Of a DNA stretch of 9,287 bases, positions 1 to 4,902 are shown piece after piece. Positions within the stretch are counted from its first letter, which is position 1. The number at the start of each line of letters is the position of its first letter. The notes under the pieces are model-generated. The model ran no database searches, was not told the origin of the DNA, and saw nothing but the letters and a program-made list of their open reading frames with translations. The stretch lies in the NCBI GenBank assembly GCA_029549845.1, contig JAKPIL010000006.1, forward strand, positions 1-9,287, written 5' to 3'. The DNA is from a bacterium. Lineage in GTDB: Bacteria; Patescibacteriota; Saccharimonadia; Saccharimonadales; UBA4665. The position numbers and the translations under genes are program-made.

Positions 1-542
1 GGCTGCTTGGTGTCGTAAAAGCTAGGCGCATGGCACTCGGGCCAGCGTGGTTGGCGCAGTCCTATGGCCAGGCTTATGTGCCCGCCCACCTTTTCTACGG
101 CCTGGAACTGCCAGTCCAGCTGAGCGAAATTATATATCCCAGGTGAAACCTCTATCTGGTCCCAGTAGCTCACGAGACGAAACTGCCGTACGCCCAGGTC
201 ACCGGTGAGGGCATCTAGCGTCTCGTGCGGGTCAACGCCAAGGTATTCTGCGTAGCTGGGTATAAACGTCACTCCCAGGCTGTACGGTTTGCCGCTCTGC
301 GAGTGCTGGTACCATAGCGCTATGGCATAGCTGAGAGACGCAGCAAGGAGTATGAAGCATGAAACAAGAATAAAGCCGCGCTTCAACCATAGTTTCCATT
401 GAGTCTTGTCATCTTGAGTGGTGTGGAGCGAAGTCGAAAGATCTCCCCTGCTCCTAAGAAGATTCCTCGCTTTTGCTCGGAATGACGGTGAGTTAGCTTC
501 ACCCTTTGCTTCTTTCTCTTTACTCTTTTTTACTTCATTCAT
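1..542 (-). CDS. Membrane-anchored TIM-barrel protein, glycoside-hydrolase-like (N-terminal 180 residues, truncated by window edge)
   Basis: The minus-strand frame is open from ATG at 542-540 to the window edge and has no stop. The start is supported by an AAAGGA Shine-Dalgarno about 10 nt upstream. Residues 1-16 are Lys/Glu-rich, residues 19-45 are encoded by a dispersed repeat, residues 57-77 form one hydrophobic helix, and the rest would be extracytoplasmic. After the helix comes GVTFIPSYAEYLGVDP, then RQFRLVSYWDQIE and PGIYNFAQLD, then LAIGLRQPRWPECHAP. This spacing resembles the first strands of a clan GH-A barrel (G-(I/V)T..P, (F/V)R....W..IEP..G.Y.F..LD, ..G..P.W). The catalytic acids would lie beyond the window, so enzyme activity is not shown; the family-level fold is inferred. 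The only other in-frame start before the helix is TTG at 386-384, which has no ribosome site. It diverges from the GT2 gene with about 55 bp between starts. Confidence 0.62.
   Translation of the reverse strand, partial: MNEVKKSKEKEAKGEANSPSFRAKARNLLRSRGDLSTSLHTTQDDKTQWKLWLKRGFILVSCFILLAASLSYAIALWYQHSQSGKPYSLGVTFIPSYAEYLGVDPHETLDALTGDLGVRQFRLVSYWDQIEVSPGIYNFAQLDWQFQAVEKVGGHISLAIGLRQPRWPECHAPSFYDTKQ
408..488. repeat. Dispersed REP-like imperfect palindrome, embedded in the coding sequence of the TIM-barrel protein
   Basis: The ends are inverted: GTCATCTTGAG on the left and CTCGGAATGAC (reverse complement GTCATTCCGAG) on the right. The interior halves GAGCGAAGTCGAAAGATCT and AGATTCCTCGCTTTTGCTC are also loosely inverted. 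Related half-copies lie at 4611-4641 and 6564-6593. The whole element is in frame with the minus-strand TIM-barrel gene and supplies its residues 19-45. Repeats of this general sequence (GATCTTTCGACTTCGCTC / GGAATGAC) are familiar to me as intergenic elements in many bacterial genomes; that comes from memory and was not searched. Confidence 0.7.
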
Positions 543-589
543 AATACAGAGTCCTTTATTCCGCTACTTCCAAGCAGCGTCATGCTACC

Positions 590-595
590 ATTATA
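590..595 (-). promoter_or_regulatory. Candidate -10 box for the TIM-barrel gene
   Basis: Perfect TATAAT on the minus strand, 47 nt before the ATG at 542, which would give a leader of about 40 nt containing the AAAGGA ribosome site. No convincing -35 box is seen at 16-18 bp. It sits just ahead of the GTG start of the divergent glycosyltransferase. Confidence 0.35.
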
Positions 596-597
596 CC

Positions 598-1410
598 GTG
601 CCAAAACAGCGAAAGATATCTGTTGTTATTCCGGTATACAACGAAGAGGCGTATATCCAGGACTGTCTAAATACGCTCGTGCGGCAAACGCGCCCCTTTG
701 ATGAAATTATTGTAGTTGATAACAACTCACAAGATAAGACAATTGAGCTCGTGTCGACATATCCAGGCATTACGGTTGTGCGTGAATCAAACCAAGGTCA
801 TCAATATGCTCAAAAAAGAGGATTTTCTTCTGCGAACGGCTCCTGGATAGTGCGCATAGATGCAGACACGAGGTTGGCAGAAAACTGGTGCGAAATATTG
901 GATGCCCTCATACATACTCATCGCAACACTCAGGCATTTACTGGTAGAGGAACATTCTATGACGTACCGTTTCCGGCTCTTTTTGGGCGGCTGCAAATTA
1001 TGATGTATCAATATTTTCAATACCCTGCAGCCGGGGGGTGGACGCTCTGGGGCTCAGTGATGGCTATCGAGCGAACTGCTTGGGTTGACGCGGAAAAATT
1101 TTGTCATGACACGACTGCGGTAGACGAAGATATTGATATGACGCTTGCGCTTCGAAAGCTTGGCTATAGGGTTCTCTATACACCAATGCTCAACGCAGCT
1201 GTTTCTTTACGTCGCGGGCAGACAAATATAGGGTCGGTTGTAGCTTATGTGAGGAGCTGGCAGCAGAATTACCGCTATCATGGCAAAAATTTCGCAGCTG
1301 GCTATATTTTTTTGCTCACATGCATTGTAGTGATATTCGCTGGTTTGGCCTGGCTTCCGATTATTATCTATCAGCGACTTCGGATGGGGTGTGCCACTGG
1401 CCGGTGTTAG
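598..1410 (+). CDS. GT2 family glycosyltransferase with C-terminal membrane helix
   Basis: 270 residues from GTG at 598. It is an inverting GT-A fold enzyme that would transfer a sugar from a nucleotide-sugar to a lipid or cell-surface glycan; donor and acceptor cannot be told from the sequence. The N-terminus is the classic GT2 strand KISVVIPVYNEE (6-17), then EIIVVDNNSQDKT (36-48) and the metal-binding DAD (88-90). Acidic DEDID (176-180) is the usual second acidic motif before an ALRKLGYR helix. One hydrophobic helix (about 235-257) anchors it to the membrane. GTG 598 was chosen because it leaves three to five residues before the first strand. The reading frame is open back to GTG 418, but that stretch is antisense to the neighbouring gene and its repeat. 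No clear ribosome site is visible. The 3' end overlaps the convergent nuclease gene by 47 bp, covering its last 15 codons and stop, so the tail after the helix may be unusual. Confidence 0.88.
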   Translation: MPKQRKISVVIPVYNEEAYIQDCLNTLVRQTRPFDEIIVVDNNSQDKTIELVSTYPGITVVRESNQGHQYAQKRGFSSANGSWIVRIDADTRLAENWCEILDALIHTHRNTQAFTGRGTFYDVPFPALFGRLQIMMYQYFQYPAAGGWTLWGSVMAIERTAWVDAEKFCHDTTAVDEDIDMTLALRKLGYRVLYTPMLNAAVSLRRGQTNIGSVVAYVRSWQQNYRYHGKNFAAGYIFLLTCIVVIFAGLAWLPIIIYQRLRMGCATGRC

Positions 1411-1945
1411 GGTCTTGGTACGGGGCGCAGTTGCCCCACAGGCCGGCTTTGGCTTTTTGGGCTTGCTCCATGGTGGCATGGAATTCATCTGATTTAGCGA
1501 ACGGGAATGCGTAGGCAAAGGCATAGCCTTTTTGCACGAGCTCTTTGTTGAGGTACGTGCCGTCCTCTAGTACCACATACCGCAACAAGCGGTTGTAGCG
1601 GTCGCGGTTGGTGGTGAGGGCGTCGGACACAAGTCGTATACGCTGGGAGCCAATGCGGTTTTTTGTATAAGCCGCCGCGGCCGGGCCGTAGCACTGCACC
1701 GGCGTGTTTGGCTTGTGCGTTTCTGGCGTGTCTATGCCTATAAACCGGATTGTCTCGGTAGTTCCCTGCATGTCCACCATCACCGTGTCGCCATCTACAA
1801 ACTGCTTCACCGCGTACGAACCCGGCTGCATGTGCATGAGCGTCTTTGAATCTATGGGCCGTAGCCACCCGCGTGAACTCGCCACTGCCGCAAAAACCAT
1901 CAGCGCCACCGCAAAAACCATCAATCCCCAACGCTTTGTTGTCAT
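1364..1945 (-). CDS. Thermonuclease (staphylococcal nuclease-like, SNase) with N-terminal signal/anchor
   Basis: 193 residues. A basic N-terminus (MTTKRW) is followed by a hydrophobic stretch (about 7-24), so the nuclease domain is exported or membrane-tethered outside the cell. The SNase fold is clear: VDGDTV (50-55), TIRFIGIDTPETHKP (65-79), YGPAAAAYTK (86-95), a YNRLLRYV motif (117-124) and KAKAGLW (165-170). By comparison with S. aureus nuclease the catalytic set is intact: D53 and D72 (calcium), R67, E75 and R119. Such enzymes cut DNA and RNA with calcium. In a host-dependent or scavenging bacterium this would supply nucleotides, which is an inference. C85 and C173 could pair outside the cell. 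There is no Shine-Dalgarno; a TATACT box ends exactly 7 nt before the ATG, suggesting a leaderless message. It converges on, and overlaps, the GT2 gene. Confidence 0.9.
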   Translation of the reverse strand: MTTKRWGLMVFAVALMVFAAVASSRGWLRPIDSKTLMHMQPGSYAVKQFVDGDTVMVDMQGTTETIRFIGIDTPETHKPNTPVQCYGPAAAAYTKNRIGSQRIRLVSDALTTNRDRYNRLLRYVVLEDGTYLNKELVQKGYAFAYAFPFAKSDEFHATMEQAQKAKAGLWGNCAPYQDPNTGQWHTPSEVADR

Positions 1946-1952
1946 AAACTGT

Positions 1953-1958
1953 AGTATA
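1953..1958 (-). promoter_or_regulatory. -10 box of the nuclease gene, 7 nt before its ATG
   Basis: TATACT on the minus strand, then 7 nt (acagttt), then the ATG. Transcription would start at or next to the A of the start codon. No good -35 is seen at 16-18 bp. The box lies in the 48-bp gap after the kinase-like gene, so the nuclease could be transcribed separately. Confidence 0.5.
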
Positions 1959-1993
1959 ACTCTCAGCTTACATATCCGGTAGTACAGGCAAGA

Positions 1994-3085
1994 CTATCTG
2001 GCAATCGCCGCAGTAACTATCGGCCGCAGCCTTTGTGTTAAGCCAGATATGCCGCCAGGTGTCTTTAACCCGGTTCGCTGCTCGGGAATTGTTAGTGCCG
2101 GATAGGACATAGGAGAACATCGTATGCTGAACTGTCCGGGCTGCAGGCGCGAGGGATCGCCATCTATGTACGCCCACCCGTCAGTAAGGATATTAACGGA
2201 ATGAGTATCGCCTGCCAGTAGCCTTTTGTAGCTTTTGCTACCAGTTTGGATGCCAGTCAGCCACGAAGGAAGGTGAAAACGACTCTCGAGATCGAAGTAG
2301 ATCGCCTCTGGATCATCAAGTTGGGTATATGGCATGTCGACGACTTTCGCCATTTCGGGTCCAAACATAAAATCGCGGCCGAGTATGAGTTGTGTCTTGC
2401 CTGCCTCCTCGATCAACACACAGCGTTTGGCCATCTTAATTTCTGCCATTGAGCGAAAGGCTAGCACATATTCTTGAAGTTCTCTCATTTCACGCAATTT
2501 ATAGAATGGATGCGCCCGGTGTTTCTTATTTGAGATTTGATGCGCGCCAAATCCTGTTTCGCCAAATCCTGCATTGGTTGTTGCATAATGAAGCCTACCG
2601 TTAAATACGACTTCAAATAAGTAGTGGTCGCGTACAACGCCAGCGCCAGGCTTCAGTAGTTCCTCTGGATTTTGAAAAAATGCATCAGAATTCGCAATTC
2701 GCTGTGCTACGTTGCCATTGCCGAGCCCAACTCCGGCTACAACTGTTGCCGTTCCGGCAGCGGCTCGTGCTGCGCAGCGGTAGCTATTGTCGCCACCCAT
2801 TGTCCACAGAAGCAACGGTGCGGAAGTATCTCTACCCATAGCGTCTCGCACGAGGTCTACGGTTTCATCATCGTCTTTAGTTGTTTCGATGACCTGTGCT
2901 TTACGTAGAACGGGCACAAGCGAACGCGCTCCAGCAAGGCGCCAATCTATCTCATCGCCATGTGACGCGTGTCGATTTGCGAGTACTAGTGCGCCATCGA
3001 AGGCTACGTCTTCAATTGGAGTTGGTCCAGGTTGAGTCCAAAGCCGCTCAGTAGTCAATGCCTTTATTGGCGAGGAACTTGTCAT
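1994..3085 (-). CDS. Divergent diacylglycerol/NAD-kinase-superfamily protein (DAGK catalytic-domain-like)
   Basis: 363 residues from ATG 3085. The layout is that of the lipid-kinase (DgkB/YegS-type) branch: a first strand with VLANRHAS (34-41) in the place of the usual (V/I)xNPxxG, a GGD loop MGGDNS (96-101) where the family has GGDG(T/S), a second Gly-rich turn GLGNGNVAQRI (120-130) matching G(T/L)xND(F/L)AR, NAGFGETG (171-178) matching the NxxxxGxD/E motif at the head of the C-terminal sandwich, and DGDP (308-311) where the family has DGE. The Gly-to-Asn change in the first loop makes the substrate uncertain; lipid phosphorylation is an inference. It overlaps the 3' end of the adenosyltransferase gene by 38 bp, indicating co-transcription and coupling. 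No ribosome site is evident at ATG 3085; a TTG nine codons on (3058) cannot be excluded as the start. Confidence 0.68.
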   Translation of the reverse strand: MTSSSPIKALTTERLWTQPGPTPIEDVAFDGALVLANRHASHGDEIDWRLAGARSLVPVLRKAQVIETTKDDDETVDLVRDAMGRDTSAPLLLWTMGGDNSYRCAARAAAGTATVVAGVGLGNGNVAQRIANSDAFFQNPEELLKPGAGVVRDHYLFEVVFNGRLHYATTNAGFGETGFGAHQISNKKHRAHPFYKLREMRELQEYVLAFRSMAEIKMAKRCVLIEEAGKTQLILGRDFMFGPEMAKVVDMPYTQLDDPEAIYFDLESRFHLPSWLTGIQTGSKSYKRLLAGDTHSVNILTDGWAYIDGDPSRLQPGQFSIRCSPMSYPALTIPEQRTGLKTPGGISGLTQRLRPIVTAAIAR

Positions 3086-3617
3086 CGAAGTGATGTTTTA
3101 CCTTTGTCATATCCGTTACTATATCTGCATATTTTAGCAGATTTTTCGGGAAATTGCGACCGGTCAGGCACAGGCTGGTTTTGGGGCTACGCTTGGTTAT
3201 GAGGTCGCGCAGCTGCTTTTTGGTGAGGAGGCCGTCGTGGACGGCATTGTTTATTTCGTCGCAGATAACCAAGTGAAATTCACCAGAGGTGGCAGACTCA
3301 AATGCGACGGAATATGTCTCGGCTGCGGCTTGTTTATGCTGGTCTGGGGTGACATCGCTGGCGCTCAGATCTCCCGCATCGTAGAAGCCCTTGCCGCCTT
3401 TGTAAAACAGCAGATCGTCTTTGTATACGGGCAAAATATCGCGTATAAAGGTGTGCTCGCCTACGCCCCAGTATTTTATAAATTGCACGTAGGCGACCTT
3501 CCAGCGGTTGCCGAGGGCGCGCGCCAAAAGACCCAGACTGGCCGAGGTCTTCCCCTTGCCATCACCGGTATACACCAGCACTACAGACTCCTTGGTCTGA
3601 AAATCCTCAAACGCCAT
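3048..3617 (-). CDS. cobO: Cob(I)yrinic acid a,c-diamide / corrinoid adenosyltransferase (CobA/CobO/BtuR family)
   Basis: 189 residues, the normal family length. The enzyme attaches the 5'-deoxyadenosyl group of ATP to cob(I)alamin or related corrinoids, giving the coenzyme form of B12. The P-loop is VYTGDGKGKTSAS (15-27), the Walker-B-like acid pair is CDEINNAV (119-126), and TGRN (152-155), ADIVTDM (164-170) and KHHF...KGIDY (174-189) are the family's C-terminal signatures. No other corrinoid gene is in the window, so it probably serves salvage or uptake of corrinoids, or a derived function. It is the first gene of an overlapping pair with the kinase-like gene. There is no Shine-Dalgarno; TATAGT lies exactly 7 nt before the ATG, implying a leaderless message. 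The symbol is a family assignment; CobA or BtuR would be equally fair. Confidence 0.9.
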   Translation of the reverse strand: MAFEDFQTKESVVLVYTGDGKGKTSASLGLLARALGNRWKVAYVQFIKYWGVGEHTFIRDILPVYKDDLLFYKGGKGFYDAGDLSASDVTPDQHKQAAAETYSVAFESATSGEFHLVICDEINNAVHDGLLTKKQLRDLITKRSPKTSLCLTGRNFPKNLLKYADIVTDMTKVKHHFDDKFLANKGIDY

Positions 3618-3624
3618 AGGCTAT

Positions 3625-3630
3625 ACTATA
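3625..3630 (-). promoter_or_regulatory. -10 box of the cobO operon, 7 nt before its ATG
   Basis: TATAGT on the minus strand, 7 nt (atagcct), then the ATG of the adenosyltransferase. The -35 region is weak (TTACGT at 16 bp). A transcript from here would be leaderless or nearly so. Confidence 0.5.
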
Positions 3631-3653
3631 CACGACCATTTCTCGAACGTAAT

Positions 3654-4094
3654 TCACGCTGCTATGGATATTTTATGATCCTCAATAAGCCCTTTTGCCG
3701 CATCAGGGAGCGTATAGTCGGTGGGTAGCTTTATGCTTAGGTGAGCGCCCCTCCCGCCTGCCGCGGTTCTGATGGCGCTAATCAGAAAATCTCCCACCCC
3801 TTCCCTTCGGTAATCCTCAAGCACTGCAATACCCAAAATACAGCCTTCATGGTCTTCAGGTCTAATCTCTGCCAATACTGCACCGGCAAAAGTGGGTCCG
3901 CCACCCTGTGTAGGCTGTACTGTGGCGTAAAATATACGTGCCGACCCATCAAGTAAGTCTGTGATTTGGCTTAAAGATTTGTCAAAAGATTGCAATGCTA
4001 GCTTGCTGATTGCGTTGAGAAGATCATCTTCTTCAGGTGTTCGGTGCCCGGCGGCGCTCAGTTCGAATACTGCTGGGTTTCTGTGGGGGTGCAT
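3654..4094 (-). CDS. GNAT family N-acetyltransferase
   Basis: 146 residues. The acetyl-CoA-binding motif A is clear: LGIAVLEDYRREGVGDFLIS (about 89-108 from the start used here) holds the R/Q-x-x-G-x-G/A signature as RREGVG, preceded by a beta strand GAVLAEI. GNAT proteins move an acetyl group from acetyl-CoA to an amine on a small molecule or protein; the acceptor is not predictable. The reading frame extends 12 codons upstream to TTG 4130, but that codon is part of the -35 hexamer. ATG 4094 lies exactly 7 nt after a good TATAGT box, so it is the better start. The gene is monocistronic by this reading: it has its own promoter, and the next gene also has one. Confidence 0.82.
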   Translation of the reverse strand: MHPHRNPAVFELSAAGHRTPEEDDLLNAISKLALQSFDKSLSQITDLLDGSARIFYATVQPTQGGGPTFAGAVLAEIRPEDHEGCILGIAVLEDYRREGVGDFLISAIRTAAGGRGAHLSIKLPTDYTLPDAAKGLIEDHKISIAA

Positions 4095-4101
4095 TACAAA
4101 G

Positions 4102-4130
4102 ACTATAGCATAAAGTGGCAAATTATGCAA
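4102..4130 (-). promoter_or_regulatory. Promoter of the GNAT gene: TTGCAT-17 bp-TATAGT
   Basis: On the minus strand the -35 TTGCAT (4130-4125), a 17-bp spacer and the -10 TATAGT (4107-4102) are followed by 7 nt and then the ATG at 4094. This is a good sigma-70-type promoter that places transcription start at the start codon. It also fixes the translation start, since the upstream TTG is inside the -35. Confidence 0.68.
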
Positions 4131-4148
4131 GCATTGGGTTATAAAGTC

Positions 4149-4391
4149 CTAGGCGGCGAGGGCGGCGTCTATGCGGGGGCGGTCAAAACCGACGATGATG
4201 GTGCCATTTATGTCCAGAACGGGTATGCCTGTTTGGCCGGATTTTTGCATGGCTTCTTCGGCGTATTCACGCTTTTCGTCTACATCTCTTTCGGTGTATT
4301 TTATGCCCGCGCGGTCTAGATACTGCTTGGCCGCATGGCAGAATCCACACCACTCGGCTGAATATATGGTTACGTTCGGTGTATCTGACAT
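4149..4391 (-). CDS. Glutaredoxin-like protein (dithiol, CGFC)
   Basis: 80 residues, the usual size of a minimal glutaredoxin or NrdH-type redoxin. It is a small cytoplasmic thiol-disulfide carrier. The active site WCGFC (14-18) follows strand NVTIYSAE; the cis-proline motif is TGIPVLDING (54-63, P57), followed by the Gly-containing VGFDRPRID stretch (67-75). The pattern fits the Grx/NrdH group reduced by glutathione, mycothiol or thioredoxin reductase; which one cannot be told. It has a proper ribosome site, AAAGGAG with 6 nt spacing, unlike most neighbours, and its own promoter in the divergent region. Confidence 0.92.
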   Translation of the reverse strand: MSDTPNVTIYSAEWCGFCHAAKQYLDRAGIKYTERDVDEKREYAEEAMQKSGQTGIPVLDINGTIIVGFDRPRIDAALAA

Positions 4392-4397
4392 GGTGCG

Positions 4398-4446
4398 CTC
4401 CTTTGTTTACTATACAAAGTATAGCGCAGTATAGTGACTATGGCAA
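4398..4446 (-). promoter_or_regulatory. Promoter and ribosome site of the glutaredoxin gene
   Basis: On the minus strand the -35 TTGCCA (4446-4441), a 17-bp spacer and the -10 TATACT (4423-4418) give a predicted start near 4411 and a leader of about 20 nt carrying AAAGGAG (4404-4398), 6 nt before the ATG. A second TATAGT lies just downstream. This is the strongest leadered promoter in the window. Confidence 0.7.
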
Positions 4447-4465
4447 GGGCATGATAGCTATGAGT

Positions 4466-4507
4466 GAAGCATGAAGAATGAAGCATGAAGCATGAAGCAT
4501 GAAGAAT
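4466..4507. repeat. Six 7-bp tandem repeats, GAAGCAT/GAAGAAT
   Basis: Six contiguous 7-bp units: GAAGCAT, GAAGAAT, GAAGCAT, GAAGCAT, GAAGCAT, GAAGAAT. It lies in the divergent intergenic region, outside the promoter of the glutaredoxin gene. The 7-bp period is not a multiple of three and no ORF uses it. It could vary in copy number by slippage. A single GAAGCATGAAA sequence occurs at 354-364, inside the TIM-barrel gene. Confidence 0.85.
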
Positions 4508-4532
4508 GGCACGTCCTCTTTGGTATCTACCC

Positions 4533-4572
4533 CATTCTAGTTCTCCATGCTATAGCATCCAGAACTAGAATG
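4533..4572. repeat. 40-bp nested palindrome
   Basis: Perfect 12-bp outer arms CATTCTAGTTCT (4533-4544) and AGAACTAGAATG (4561-4572) enclose CC, a perfect 12-bp palindrome ATGCTATAGCAT (4547-4558) and CC. Thus 36 of 40 bases are self-complementary about one centre. There is no T-tract on either side, and both flanking genes point away, so it is not a plain intrinsic terminator. A protein-binding or recombination site or a structured RNA is possible; function unknown. Confidence 0.9.
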
Positions 4573-4610
4573 CTGTCGTGCTGCAGCCTGGTTCGGGAGC
4601 GAAATAAGAA

Positions 4611-4680
4611 GGAGATCTTTCGACTTCGCTCAAGATGACGGTAGTTAGAATGACACTAGCTCGAATTTGCTCAAGATGAC
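4611..4680. repeat. Dispersed repeat: one clear copy and one degenerate copy
   Basis: GGAGATCTTTCGACTTCGCT followed by CAAGATGACGG (4611-4641) matches the reverse complement of the left half of the repeat at 408-488. A second, decayed version (TAGCTCGAATTTGCTCAAGATGAC, in two parts TAGCTCGAATTTGC and TCAAGATGAC) follows at about 4657-4680. It lies upstream of the UbiB operon promoter and does not code. Confidence 0.65.
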
Positions 4681-4708
4681 CATGACGTGGTGGCCAGACC
4701 GGCGGTGC

Positions 4709-4737
4709 TTCACTCTTTGCATACCATTCGGTATACT
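4709..4737 (+). promoter_or_regulatory. Promoter of the UbiB-like operon: TTCACT-17 bp-TATACT
   Basis: -35 TTCACT (4709-4714), 17 bp, -10 TATACT (4732-4737), then 7 nt (gaggttc) and the ATG at 4745. The geometry matches the minus-strand promoters in this window and predicts a leaderless transcript for the three-gene operon. Confidence 0.62.
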
Positions 4738-4744
4738 GAGGTTC

Positions 4745-4900
4745 ATGAGGTACGCATTTGTGTTTGTGAGTATCGTGGCAATCTGGCTTGCGCTGATTTT
4801 GCTGGCGCTCAACACGAAGGTAAACGGCCTGTTTCTTGCGAGCATAGTGCTGGTGCTGACGGTGACGTTGTTCTTAATTGGGTTCAAGCGGGGTCGCTAA
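4745..4900 (+). CDS. Small two-helix membrane protein, first gene of the UbiB-like operon
   Basis: 51 residues, not recognised as a named family. Two hydrophobic segments (about 3-22 and 28-46) flank a short NTKVNG loop, and the protein ends in the basic tail FKRGR, suggesting both ends face the cytoplasm. The shape recalls the small two-helix LapA-like or DUF1049-type proteins, a resemblance only. ATG 4745 was chosen because the longer frame from 4667 runs through repeat and promoter sequence. TAA at 4898-4900 is separated by 2 nt from the kinase ATG, so translation is coupled. It probably works at the membrane with the kinase; this is inference from position. Confidence 0.72.
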   Translation: MRYAFVFVSIVAIWLALILLALNTKVNGLFLASIVLVLTVTLFLIGFKRGR

Positions 4901-4902
4901 CG

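Noticed and set aside
384..386. TTG at 386-384 as start of the TIM-barrel protein
   Set aside because: No ribosome site precedes it, whereas ATG 542 in the same open frame has AAAGGA and a Lys-rich head. It is kept only as a fallback.
418..597. Upstream extension of the glycosyltransferase to GTG 418
   Set aside because: This stretch is the antisense of the TIM-barrel gene's start and of the dispersed repeat (RRFLAFARNDG is a typical repeat-derived reading). The GT2 fold begins a few residues after GTG 598.
4095..4130. TTG 4130 as start of the GNAT protein
   Set aside because: The TTG is within the -35 hexamer of a good promoter whose -10 lies just upstream of ATG 4094.
4533..4572. Nested palindrome as an intrinsic terminator
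   Set aside because: No T-tract on either strand, and both neighbouring genes are transcribed away from it.
4711..4737. TTGCAT (4717-4722) as -35 of the UbiB operon
   Set aside because: Only 9 bp from the -10 box; TTCACT at 17 bp fits better.
4687..4902. Long N-terminal extension of the UbiB-like kinase from ATG 4687
   Set aside because: It crosses the promoter and reads the 51-aa membrane gene in another frame, giving Cys/His/Val-rich sequence with no family match. ATG 4903 sits 2 nt after the upstream stop.
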